DNA of 14,966 nt, taken from positions 1-14,966 of the forward strand of contig JANPGO010000076.1 of assembly GCA_031423995.1 (NCBI GenBank). The letters are read 5' to 3'. The position numbers and the translations under genes were made by a program. The stretch comes from STC-74 sp031423995. GTDB lineage: Bacteria > Patescibacteriota > Gracilibacteria > BD1-5 > UBA2023. The notes under the pieces were generated by a model, which was not told the DNA's origin, searched no databases, and saw only the letters and a program-made list of their open reading frames with translations. Positions 1 to 9,018 of this stretch are shown here, in pieces. Each line of letters opens with the position of its first letter. Within the stretch, counting starts at the first letter, position 1.

Positions 1-281
1 AAGAATTGCATATTTGATCCCGCGATTTTCTCACGAATCGCTCGAGCATTGGAATCAGGGTGATCCTCTGGAACAAAACGTTCATCGATCTGGTAGATCT
101 CTATTTTATCAGTGTGTCAAATCTTTTCTCGGAAGCTTTCGAGAACCCAAAGCACACTCCCTCCACTCATCCCAATACGGAATTGAGTATTCTCCGATCG
201 AGCACTATAGGATGCAACTATACGATCAATAATAGTATTTCCGAACGTGGATGTATCTTGGAATTCGAAAATCTGGGACAT
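1..281 (-). CDS. pgl: 6-phosphogluconolactonase, N-terminal part (runs off the window)
   Basis: Hydrolyses 6-phosphoglucono-1,5-lactone to 6-phosphogluconate, the second step of the oxidative pentose phosphate pathway, in the cytosol. The first 93 residues are visible. They show the glycine-rich GMSGGSVLW segment (about residues 38-46) and the family hallmark DERFVPEDHPDSN (about residues 68-80), both typical of the DevB/Pgl family. One in-frame TGA (117-119) gives glycine in EKIGHTD, a loop of the family. I chose ATG at 281 because the similarity begins close behind it; no Shine-Dalgarno is present. It lies downstream of zwf and gnd on the same strand and completes their pathway, but a 359-base gap with repeats separates it from zwf, so it may have its own promoter. 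The C-terminal half is outside the window. Confidence 0.9.
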
Positions 282-420
282 AAGAAAAGCATGAGAATAT
301 GTAAAAATTTCTTAATTTTTGTCATTTCGACTTCGATATGAAATTGAGAAGGAGAAATCTCTTTTTCTTGAACTATTGCTAATATATAGTATATTAATTT
401 TATTTATAATCCATTTGGAT

Positions 421-540
421 CCGTCATTCCTTCATGCTATTCAGGACAGGCTCTGAGTGAAATGAAGGATCCAGAGAACCAGAAACCTGGATTCTCACCC
501 ACAAGGGGTGTACTGACTATCACTCTGTTCAGAATGACGG
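421..540. repeat. GTCATTC-type extragenic palindromic element
   Basis: The ends are perfect 9-base inverted repeats, CCGTCATTC at 421-429 and GAATGACGG at 532-540. Two further inverted pairs are nested inside: CCTTCAT (429-435) with ATGAAGG (462-468), and ATCCAG (469-474) with CTGGAT (487-492). On the minus strand it starts GTCATTCTGAACAGAGTGA, resembling the GTCATTCTGAGCGAAG-type elements scattered through many bacterial draft genomes (from memory). No flanking target duplication stands out and no transposase is present, so this is a MITE-like or REP-like element, probably forming a cruciform or RNA hairpin. Confidence 0.65.
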
Positions 541-603
541 AAGATAACCTTATACAACTTAAAATATTATAGAATACTGTTCTCATAAGAAGATACTGAA
601 AGA

Positions 604-626
604 GATTCCTCGTTCCTCGGAATGAC
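604..626 (-). repeat. Second, short GTCATTCC hairpin just after zwf
   Basis: On the minus strand it begins GTCATTCC and contains ATTCC and GGAAT arms (619-623 and 605-609) around a 9-base loop. It shares the GTCATTC start with the 421-540 element, so the two are probably units of one repeat family. It lies 15 bases after the zwf stop and could double as a weak transcription terminator, though no clear U-tract follows. Confidence 0.45.
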
Positions 627-640
627 AAATATTGATTATT

Positions 641-2056
641 CTAGTACCACTCCTTCATTACATCATACTGTCATGACGGTCCGCGAGAATTATTTGGATA
701 GATTTCTGGAGTGATATTTCTCGAGCGAATAGACGCGAATATCCGATCAACACACCGCCACGAGGCGAGAATCTCTTCTGGTGCAAGGAAGAATCTCCGC
801 TCATGTTCGATCGCATCGAGAAAGAGAAGTTCATGCGAACCGAGATAGGTGTCTCTATCCCCAGCGATCGACTCTCGTGTGATAATCTCATGGGTCTCTC
901 GCCGATCCCCAGATTCATCGAGAAATCGCATCGAGATCTCCTCTTCTGGATAGAGTGAGATGATGATACGATTCGGCTCCTCATCTTTCCCTGCATGGGG
1001 CGCAGGAAGGAAGGTGATGACAATATAGGTTTCTTTTTTTTCGAGGCTCTTGCCTGAGCGCAGATAGATCGGCACATCACGCCACTTCGACTGATCGATA
1101 TGGAGCGAGAGGGCAATGAAGGTCTCAGTCTCTGAATCTCGAGTAATCTTATGGTCTGACCGATACGAAGCATACTGACCGATGCTGACGTGATCCTTCT
1201 CATGGTCGAAGATGAGGGAGTCAAGGAGGTGTTGCCTCGCACGGGCGATCGATGCAGGATCCAGTGATGATGGGAGGTCGAGCGTGAGGAGGGCGAGCAT
1301 CTCAAAGAGGTGGGACTGGATCATGTCACGAGTAATCCCCACAGAATCAAAATATCCGACACGATCGCGGATGGTGAAATCCTCGAGTGCTGAGATCTCG
1401 ATGCGATCGATCTCGCTCGGATTGATCATCGTATCGATGATGCGATTCTTGGATCTGAGGGCGAGGAGACTGCGCATACTCTTCTTTCCCATATAGTGAT
1501 CGAGGAAATAGAGTTCCTCATCACTGTAGTGATCCTGGAGATCTCGAAGCAGAGCTCGAGCAGAGGCTTCATCATGCCCGAATGGCTTCTCGAGAATCAC
1601 GCGAATATCACGACTTCACTTCTCGAACGTCTCTGTAAATTGGGTGAGTATCGGTGCAACCACTCAGGGTGGAACAGCGAGGTAGAGGACTTGGACTGGT
1701 GGGCTGGGAGGTTGGTGGATTGGAGGCTGTGGATTCTGGGATGATATTCTCTCGATCAGATGCTTGTAGTCTTGGTATCACTCTGCATCATCGTATTGCG
1801 CCGTGATATAGGAAATATGTGATTCGAGGGTGAGGAGGATCTTCTCTTCCCTCTCTCACCAATCCTTCACATGTGTTCGGACAGAATTCGCGAAAATCTC
1901 AAAGAACGCCGAATCAGTGAGCTGACTGCGAGCAAATCCCACAATCGAGAAATCAGTCGGGAGTTTTTTTCTCACAGCAAGTGTAAAGAGTGCTGGATAG
2001 ATCTTGAGCCGTGCGAGATCGCCTGAAGCTCAGAAGATGGTGAAGATTGTAGACAT
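641..2056 (-). CDS. zwf: Glucose-6-phosphate 1-dehydrogenase (UGA-containing)
   Basis: Oxidises glucose-6-phosphate to 6-phosphogluconolactone with NAD(P)+, the committed step of the oxidative pentose phosphate pathway. The 471-residue length is normal. Seen in order: the nucleotide-binding GASGDLA at residues 9-15, with its first glycine from TGA (2030-2032); YLAVPPG at 125-131; EKPFGHD at 156-162; the substrate-site signature DHYMGK at 186-191; and GYFDSVGITRDMIQSH, whose His249 matches the family's catalytic base. Six in-frame TGA codons all read well as glycine. The true stop is TAG at 641-643: the TGA at 671-673 falls in a near-terminal GP-S-G segment. A proline-rich insert at about residues 108-121 is unusual. 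ATG at 2056 lies 15 bases after the gnd stop, so the two are probably cotranscribed. No Shine-Dalgarno is visible. Confidence 0.96.
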
Positions 2057-2071
2057 AGGAGTACGGATTTT

Positions 2072-3475
2072 TTATGCTGACCAATCAGTATGAAACACTC
2101 CTTCTCGATCATTTCGCTCGTAGGTATGCGCTCCGAAATAGTCCCTGAGTCCCTGAATCATGTTCGCGCTCGAGTCAACCGTCACCATCTGATAGAAATA
2201 CTGAAGTGCCGACGAGAGTGCTGGTGTCGCGATATTCGACTGGATAAGAATCGAGAGAATTTGCTGATAGGTAGCAAGATGATCTTCTATGGCATCATGG
2301 ATAGGTGCGAGTCCGAAGATATGTGGAACATCTGCCTCTGCCGTATACGCATCCGTGAGAAAGGTCAGGATCTGTGATCTGATGATACATCCTCCCTGCC
2401 AGATGCGGGTCACTTCTGCGAGATTGACCTGCCACCCATATTCGATCGATCGAGCACGGATCAGCGCGAGCCCCTGTGCATAGGCAAAAAGCATGCCGAG
2501 ATAGAGGGTATATTCCATCTTCATTCGCATTTCTTGGAGCGAGAGCGATGTTGTATGTTCGAATTCATACTCCTTCCCGAGTGTTGTTCGAAGGGGCTTA
2601 TCCGAGGAGACCATACGTGCAAAGGTGGCTTCGACAATCGACGAGACACTCATACCAGACTCGAGCGCATCGACCGATGTCCAGAGTCACGTTCCCTTGG
2701 CACCTGCACGATCGAGGATCATATCGATCACGAATCTTTCGGTGAAGTCGTCTTTCTTCATGAGGACCTTGCCCGTGATCTCTATGAGGTAGGAGTCGAG
2801 GATGCCCGTATTATATTCTTCAAATATTGCACCAATCTGGGGAGCAGAGAGATGGTAGACCTTACGAAATGTCTCATATGCCTCTGCGATCATCTGCATG
2901 ATTGCGTATTCGATACCATTGTGCACCATCTTCACATAGTGCCCTGCTCCTTCGTTTCCGATATGACTTACACAGGCTCCTCCCGAAAAATCCTTCGCAG
3001 CAATCGGCGTCAGTATCGGTTCGATCTGTTTCCATACAGCTTCACTACATCCTGGCATGATGCTTGGTCCATTGAGGGCTCACTCTTCGCCTCCAGAGAT
3101 CCCACATCCAACATACTCGATTCCCCGTTCATGGAGTGCTCTCGATCGGCGAACAGTATCCTTGTAGTGAGAATTCCCTCAGTCGATAATGATATCTCCA
3201 AGTTCAAGAAATGGGAGGAGTTCAGAGATAACGCTATCGACCGGAGCACCTGCCTTCACCATGAGGATCATCTTTCGAGGACGCTCGAGCGAGAGGACGA
3301 ATGACTTCAAGTCTGGATATCCGACGAGCGTACTCGATGAGCTATACTGTTCCATGAACTTCATCGTGACATCGACCGTACGATTGTAGACCGAAGTGGT
3401 GAAAAAACGAGAAAGATTGCGGGCGAGATTCTCCCCCATGACGGCGAGTCCGATGACACCAATCTGTGAAGCCAT
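2072..3475 (-). CDS. gnd: 6-phosphogluconate dehydrogenase, decarboxylating (UGA-containing)
   Basis: Converts 6-phosphogluconate to ribulose-5-phosphate and CO2 with reduction of NADP+. The 467 residues match the long form of the family. Visible: the Rossmann start IGVIGLAVMGENLA (5-18); NRT at 31-33, the motif that binds the 2'-phosphate of NADP; IDGGNSHYKD (97-106); GISGGEEGA (125-133); GPSIMPG; the catalytic region GHYVKMVHNGIEY with Lys182; KGTGLWTS; and the C-terminal DREGVFHTDWS. Three in-frame TGA codons encode invariant glycines (residue 99, residue 132, and the second G of KGTG). TAA at 2072 ends the gene. It is first of the gnd-zwf pair. The start at 3475 is fixed by the N-terminal nucleotide-binding fold. 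Confidence 0.97.
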
Positions 3476-3498
3476 AAAAAAGTGAAATAATGATGGAG

Positions 3499-3509
3499 CT
3501 ATAGTATAG
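3499..3509 (-). promoter_or_regulatory. Palindrome CTATAGTATAG with a -10-like TATACT ahead of gnd
   Basis: The 11-base perfect palindrome (arms CTATA and TATAG around a central G) contains, on the minus strand, TATACT at 3508-3503, 27 bases before the gnd ATG. Spacing to any -35 is poor: TTGCAT is only 14 bases upstream. The same 11 bases recur at 3697-3707 inside the opposing promoter. It may be a -10 box, a shared operator, or both. Confidence 0.35.
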
Positions 3510-3690
3510 AGAGGTTGAGGAAATGCAATAGGAATTCATCACAACTTGAGAAAAATGAGTGGGAAAAAGTATCATAATAGACATTAAGACTTGCAGAGTG
3601 AGATATATATGTACTCCTTCTGCATTTTATATTAGCAAAGAATTCAACAATATACTCACTAGAGTATATATGAAGCTATGAAAGATAAAA

Positions 3691-3718
3691 TTGACACTAT
3701 AGTATAGGTGAGTATTAT
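3691..3718 (+). promoter_or_regulatory. Sigma70-type promoter for the first large island gene
   Basis: TTGACA at 3691-3696 and TATTAT at 3713-3718 with a 16-base spacer. Transcription would begin near 3725, leaving a leader of only about 8 bases before ATG 3733. The spacer contains the palindrome CTATAGTATAG (3697-3707), which also occurs before gnd. Confidence 0.55.
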
Positions 3719-3732
3719 ACAAAAAATATTAT

Positions 3733-6081
3733 ATGTCTTTTTTGAATACACCTGATCATGCTGTAGAGAATGTCCCACAGTATGGTTTTATGAACCTTTC
3801 ACCATATCTCCAGACTGCTATTCAGGAAAGAGAGAGAAGGGTGCGAGAATTAATACATGCAGTCAATCCTGAATATTTTTTCTGACCCAACAAAATAGAA
3901 GACGAAGAAGGACAAGAGTGAGTACAAGTCAATGGAATAGACTTTGAGGCAAACATTCGATATCTTTCTGTTGTGAATTACAATGCAGTCGATATGACCC
4001 GTAATAATCCTCAAGAAGCATTCATATTTCTTACATCGCTTTACCTCAAACTCAAGGTTAATAACGATATTAATAGCACACCGGACTACCTTCGATTCCT
4101 TGGTGAATATCTTTCGGCTACAGAAAAAAGTGGACACCTGAATGTGTGACGAAATATTTTATTAGAAATTGGATGTCTTGTCGATCAACACGTCAAAATT
4201 ATAACAGGAAAGACAATGAATGAACTCCTGGAAAGTCAAGAATTGGGGGAAATAAAAATATCAAATGAACATATTTTAGCATACCGTTGAACTATACTTA
4301 ATACTGTTGGGAATCTCGCTGCATTTTATTTTAGTATCGGAGAATTCGAGTTATGAAAACGATATACTGCTCTTTGCAAAATCCTCGCAAAATTTCTCCA
4401 AAGTTCCCAAGCGCTCTACGATTCAACGATGGAGAAGATTGTTGCTACATTGAACCGAAAAGACTATAATTCTGAAGATATTGATAGGCTTATAAAAGAA
4501 GCTCATGAGTATTTTGATATGCTTATGTATGTTTATAGAAATATTCCTGAAGTAGGGAAAGAATTTGCGAGAGAATCTGAAACGATGATGAGAATTATAG
4601 AACTCCGACTCAGAACAGAAGCAATTCAGGAATGAGGTATAGAAGAAGTTGCAGAGCTCTTGAAAGAACGAGATATGCTTATGAGAGACCGTGAATCCCT
4701 CACTCTTGATGAAAGATGACTTCTCATCCATGTAGAAATACTCCTCTATATCGCGGTGGACAAGCTTCTCGATACGCCTGATGCCATCGTAAAGTGACTC
4801 CAAGCGGATCTCGACTCCATGATAGCCATACTCCAAAGCGGGAGAAAGATAAATAGCGAAGGATTCGAACTGGAAGAGTATCTAAAAAGCACAAATAGTG
4901 GACTTTTTCTCGGATCCTATGTAGACCTTTTCTCTCATCGTGTACATACAACCGTATCCAACGGGGCTAGCGAAGAAGGAAAAATAGATAAGGCACATCT
5001 CCTAAAGATGATGATGGAAATATATCGTATTGCCACGGAAAAATGAATAGACCGAAGTATCCTCGATAAGAAAAGGTACTTCCAAAAATTTCTCGATTCT
5101 TCGATAGAGCTGATTGCTAAGTACTACCCCGAATTAGCAAGCATCAATACAAGCACTATATACAATTTATTCGCTGAACTTAGTGGAAAATGAGCATCAG
5201 CAATTCCTATCGTAAATACTATCCGATCTGATATCGGCACTCAAATCGATACAAAAGTTAATGTCCTCTTTGGATGAATGGCAGCAGAAAAGATTCACGC
5301 AGGACAAAGAGTCAGAGTAGGGAACTTTAGTCCAGACAAAGATCTCATGAAATGTATGTGAGACTTCCTGATTATTGACTTCCCCGATGGTGAAGCATGT
5401 TCACTGACCGAGTGATGAGCAGGGTCCTATACCCTTCGAGGATGAATAGCAAAGAACACCGTTGACAAGCTTCCACCATTTACCGCTATAAGTTATATAA
5501 AAATAGATCCCGATGGTACTCTCCATACTGAGTTGCCCAATTGTACCAATCCTGACGATCAGGAAAAATTTGTAGAACAGTTCAAAGTGATATTGAATAA
5601 GTTACAGCCCGATGATTTGAAAATCAAATATAGTATTGGAGACACTCTCGGGAAGAACCTTATTTATTCAGATAGTTTCGGTTCTATCTATGCAGATGGG
5701 ATAAATAGTAATGGTGATCGTGTATTTATCGTCGAATGAAATAAGGGTAGATCTGGGACTTTTCGTTGTGAGATCAATACATTCGAGAAAGATTGAGTAC
5801 ATTATATTTATTGTGGATCATTGATTAATTCCATTGATTGAGAAAAAGTAAGTGTACCACTCTGATGGCTCTGACAATGCCTTGCAGCTTCAATGAAGAT
5901 ACACTATAAAAAGGTTATAGTACTATTCAAGCGTGATAGTGCTGGGCGCCATAACGAAAGAGAAAAATTAATGACACTTCCTGCTTACATTCGAGTTTTT
6001 GCTCCAGGTTGACCAAACATACCAGCAGTCCGAGAAGATTTATTGCATTCATGGTTTCCAGAAATCACCGTCTCTCCATAA
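3733..6081 (+). CDS. Unknown 782-residue protein, paralogue A (UGA-rich)
   Basis: I do not recognise this protein. One frame runs from ATG 3733 to TAA 6079-6081 once TGA is read as glycine; it holds 21 TGA codons by my count. No signal peptide or membrane segment is apparent. Residues 1-540 look alpha-helical, with stretches such as AYRGTILNTVGNLAAFYFS that resemble TPR-like repeats. Residues 541-782 look more beta-rich, with C541, C556, C604 and C679. Close matches to the protein at 6526-9018 include RIIELRL (287-293) with RIIEIRL, SGLFLGSYVDLF (389-400) with RGLLLGSMVSLF, GSYTLR with GSYTIR, and NLIYSDSFGSIY with NLLYRDTFGTIY. A terminator hairpin follows. Under the standard code this would look like decayed fragments, but continuous conservation with its paralogue shows it is a real gene. 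Role unknown. Confidence 0.85.
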
Positions 6082-6085
6082 TATC

Positions 6086-6120
6086 AAAAAACTCTCATAA
6101 TTGAGAGTTTAGAAATTTTA
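6086..6120. terminator. Probable bidirectional terminator hairpin
   Basis: A perfect 9-base stem, AAACTCTCA (6089-6097) and TGAGAGTTT (6102-6110), with loop TAAT. On the plus strand it is followed by AGAAATTTTA; on the minus strand by a short T-run. It begins 8 bases after the stop of the plus-strand gene and 22 bases beyond the stop of the converging small gene, so it could end both transcripts. The stem is AT-rich and only moderately stable. Confidence 0.6.
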
Positions 6121-6131
6121 GAACTTAATTT

Positions 6132-6386
6132 TTAAGCAAAACCGTTACCCATTCTGGCGAGATCAGTATTTGCATCTATCGATGCAAAGCCATTACTCAT
6201 TGTTGCAACATCAACATTCATATCTTTTGAGGCAAAACCGTTACCCATACGAGTCATATGTACTCCTCCAGTATTCACAGATGCACCAGTGGAGGTAATT
6301 ATAGCTATATCTGATATATTCGAGCCAGCAACTAGTGCCGAAAGAGACGCCTTTCCCTTTCTTTGGGAAGTCTTTTTATATGTCAT
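6132..6386 (-). CDS. Small unknown protein ending in 16-residue repeats
   Basis: I do not recognise it. The product is basic at its start (MTYKKTSQRKGKAS), rich in G, S, T, N and A, and ends in two full 16-residue repeats plus the first six residues of a third: MGNGFASKDMNVDVAT, MSNGFASIDANTDLAR, MGNGFA. Alternating small, polar and hydrophobic residues suggest beta structure, for example a short beta-solenoid; a peptide precursor with repeated cores is another possibility. I favour ATG 6386 (84 aa): the promoter-like -10 box at 6423-6418 lies only four bases before the in-frame upstream ATG at 6413 (93 aa), which would leave that codon no leader. Unlike both flanking genes it has no TGA codon; all its roughly ten glycines are GGN. 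It sits between two paralogues on the opposite strand. Confidence 0.6.
   Translation of the reverse strand: MTYKKTSQRKGKASLSALVAGSNISDIAIITSTGASVNTGGVHMTRMGNGFASKDMNVDVATMSNGFASIDANTDLARMGNGFA
6135..6248 (-). repeat. 48-base coding tandem repeat, two units plus a partial third
   Basis: Units on the minus strand run 6248-6201, 6200-6153 and 6152-6135. The first and third begin with the same 17 bases (ATGGGTAACGGTTTTGC). The second differs mostly at third codon positions within its NGFAS motif, which suggests selection on the protein rather than a very recent duplication. Confidence 0.75.
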
Positions 6387-6417
6387 ATTTATATTTGTTA
6401 GGAAATAAGACATATAT

Positions 6418-6445
6418 ATAATAACATATATTTATAATTATGCAA
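6418..6445 (-). promoter_or_regulatory. Candidate promoter of the small repeat-protein gene
   Basis: On the minus strand, TTGCAT (6445-6440) and TATTAT (6423-6418) are separated by 16 bases. Transcription would start near 6411, at or after ATG 6413, which supports initiation at ATG 6386. The region is very AT-rich, so chance matches are likely. Confidence 0.35.
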
Positions 6446-6476
6446 TTTTATTCCGAATTTACTTCTCTGTAATTGA

Positions 6477-6506
6477 TTGACTTATAAGAAAGATTCATAC
6501 TATGTA
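6477..6506 (+). promoter_or_regulatory. Candidate promoter of the second large island gene
   Basis: TTGACT at 6477-6482 is followed by TACTAT at 6498-6503 (15-base spacer) or TATGTA at 6501-6506 (18-base spacer). The start codon lies at 6526. Neither spacing is ideal and the region is AT-rich. Confidence 0.3.
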
Positions 6507-6525
6507 TACAATAATATTGCTCTAA

Positions 6526-9018
6526 ATGAATACGCTCGCTCAATCAGTGTTCAACATACGTTCAAGAGTTGCCTTACCACAAGTCCATGCAAAAATCATT
6601 GAGTGGAATAATATACTAATGAACCTTCTTGATCCTTCAGAGTATGAATCTTTCTTCGGAAGTATCTCCTGAAATAGTAATGATAGTGATATAGTTGATG
6701 TATCAATGGATTTTTGAGTATTCGAATGAGTAAGAGTTGCTATTGAGTCGAGTGATATTTCATTTGTCTATCCTGTAGGATCTGAGGCTGTTCGACTCTT
6801 CCTCTGAGTCATCAGCCTCCATAGTGATAGGTTTCAGAAGACAAACCCACGATGAGCCTTCTCTGCATTATGGGCTCTCTATGAGAAATACTGCGATCAT
6901 ACTAATATACACGGATCAACAGAATATATATGATTCCTCTGAGTACTTGTCTCGTGCGCTGGGATTGCCACGCATTTCCCTGAAGGAGATATAGTTGCAC
7001 AAAAACTTAGAGAACTCCTCGTTCCCTATCTATGAGAAATATTTCCAGGTACACCAAGTAGTATACTAGAATCCTCTCCAGTAGATTTTTGGAGTACAGT
7101 ATTCGATGGAAAAGGGGAACTCATTCATACTCTCAGACACTATCAATCTCCAGAATGAAGTATTGATAGTACTTGATCTCAAGCATATCGGTACGGTGAT
7201 ACTATAACCGTCGCCCTCGATAATCTATCAAAATTTTACAGTAAGACTGGTGCATACGATAGAGCACTTGCAGCAGCTCAAATAGGATATGAAGTAGCTC
7301 ATAGACTCTATGCGGACGTAGCCCTATTTCATGTGGCAATCACCAAAATCATGACCATGATCCATATGAGAAGGGGTCGAAATCCTGAAACAACACTTCT
7401 TGTAAGTTATGCGAAAAGGGTTCACTCTCGACTCATCGAGATCTATGGAGCCGAGAGCGAGATAGGGAAAGTGATCGCAGAGGAGTGAAACACTCGACTT
7501 AGGATTATCGAGATACGGCTACTTTCCGAGAGAGTAGCACATTGAGACCTGAGTAATTTAACGAAACTCATGAATGAACGAGATCAGCTCCTATGAAAAT
7601 GACTGGGGGAACTCTCTATCGAAGATCAGGCAATCCTCGTACAGACGCAAGTAGTACTCCTTATAGCTATAGATAGATTATTCAGAGATCAAGAAGGACT
7701 CTCTATCGCACTCGCTAAAAATCCAGAAGCCATAGTATATATTATCAATAATGGAAAAAAGGTTCACACTCTCGGGCTCGATATACAGAAATACGCACAG
7801 ACTGAGAATAGATGACTCCTGCTCTGATCGATGGTATCACTCTTTTGTCATCTCACAAAAACTATCATCTCTGACGCTTCAACCCCGCCAATAGACAGAA
7901 AACTTCTCGAACTGAAAAACATGATGTTCGATATCTATCGGACGATACAGGGTATAGTAGGGGGAAATCTGGAATATCTCAAATGTCAATGATTCTATCC
8001 ATCATTTATTTCTGCAGCTAGAGAAGTACATTCGAGTATATCTGAGAATCCTGGGATTAATGAAGTCGCAACATTAGAATATCTAGAGGCAAATAGTCTT
8101 ACTGACGTATTTCATACTCAGGAAACGTGAACGAAAATGATAAAAGAGGTATTGTATATGTGATGAGACGTATGGTGACATAATATTTTTGACTCACTGT
8201 ATTGATGAAGAGTATTAGAGCGGACACATACTGGACCAATAATTCCTATTGATAAACTAACAAATGATTCTCTAGAGGCATGCACAACTGGTACTCTATT
8301 CATCATGTTTCCGGATGAGACATGGTGTTCGGTCGTCCAATCTGCAGTTGGAAGCTATACGATACGATTCCTTCTCGAAAATGGTACAATGGATCGACTT
8401 CCAGAATTCGGTGGAATCTGTCACTGAATATACGGTGAAGATAATGAGTTTCATTTCGACGAGATAGTATGTAAGTATCCGAAAGATACAGAACTCTGCG
8501 AAAGACAATTATGACAAATACACGGAAAAATCCAACCTGACAGGAGTGATATTCGATATGATGCCAATGAAATACTCGAGTGAAATCTCTTGTATAGAGA
8601 TACCTTCGGGACTATATATAATCATGGGAGGAACTCCCGATGAGAGCAAGTATTCATCGTGAAAACAAGACAGGGTGAATGAGATTTCCGATGTGAAATC
8701 AATACTTACTATGAGAATGGAAGATATACTGTCTATATAGGTTCCATGCTGAATTCACAGGGTGGACATAATCTCAGAAACATTCTAAATTGGCTCGCGA
8801 AAATAGTGAATACACTCGACTGAAGTGATTTAGATTTCCAGATAGACCTCACTCGAGATACTGCTCACAATGAAAGATCAGCGCGCATGACCAGTTGAGA
8901 TTTTCTGAAAGCATTTAACAACTGAAGTAGATGTTTGACACCTATCAGTACTTTCTATCATGATAGTTTTTTCCACGATTTTTTCCATAAGTCGGAAGAA
9001 AGTCTATCGGTAATTTAA
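6526..9018 (+). CDS. Unknown 830-residue protein, paralogue B (UGA-rich)
   Basis: I do not recognise the family. With TGA as glycine one frame runs from ATG 6526 to TAA 9016-9018 and includes 31 TGA codons by my count, some of them doubled (for example MGG and YGG near 8160 and 8206). The N-terminal 480 residues look helical; DNLSKFYSKTGAYDRALAAA is a good TPR-like helix pair. The C-terminal part matches paralogue A almost without gaps: C586, C601, C649 and C723 lie at offsets 15, 48 and 74, against 15, 48 and 75 in A. Shared motifs include FPD-x(3)-C, GSYTIR, FIV and FRCEIN. No signal peptide, membrane helix, DNA-binding or nuclease motif stands out. The last 50 or so residues, rich in Phe and His, do not match A. 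Its stop overlaps that of the converging gene by two bases. Confidence 0.85.

Larger units (their letters stand above)
282..640. other. Intergenic region between zwf and pgl carrying extragenic repeats
   Basis: A 359-base stretch without a gene I can support. It holds a 120-base palindromic element (421-540) and a shorter related hairpin (604-626), both listed separately. The rest (282-420) is AT-rich. On the minus strand a TATACT at 393-388, inside the palindrome TATAGTATA (385-393), could be a -10 box for pgl, but I see no convincing -35, and the leader would be about 100 bases long. Confidence 0.6.

Noticed and set aside
437..628. 63-codon minus-strand frame between pgl and zwf
   Set aside because: It lies entirely on the GTCATTC-type palindromic repeats and has no recognisable protein features; such frames are a common by-product of these repeats.
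671..673. TGA as the end of zwf
   Set aside because: TGA is glycine here; the frame continues for ten more residues to TAG at 641-643, which agrees with usual G6PD length.
2534..3304. 256-codon plus-strand frame opposite gnd
   Set aside because: It is a shadow of gnd, whose minus-strand frame carries all the family motifs.
3733..9018. Interpretation of the island as a field of pseudogenes with many stops
   Set aside because: All internal stops are TGA, never TAA or TAG, over more than 1600 codons, and the two proteins align with each other through the TGA sites, so the frames are intact under table 25.
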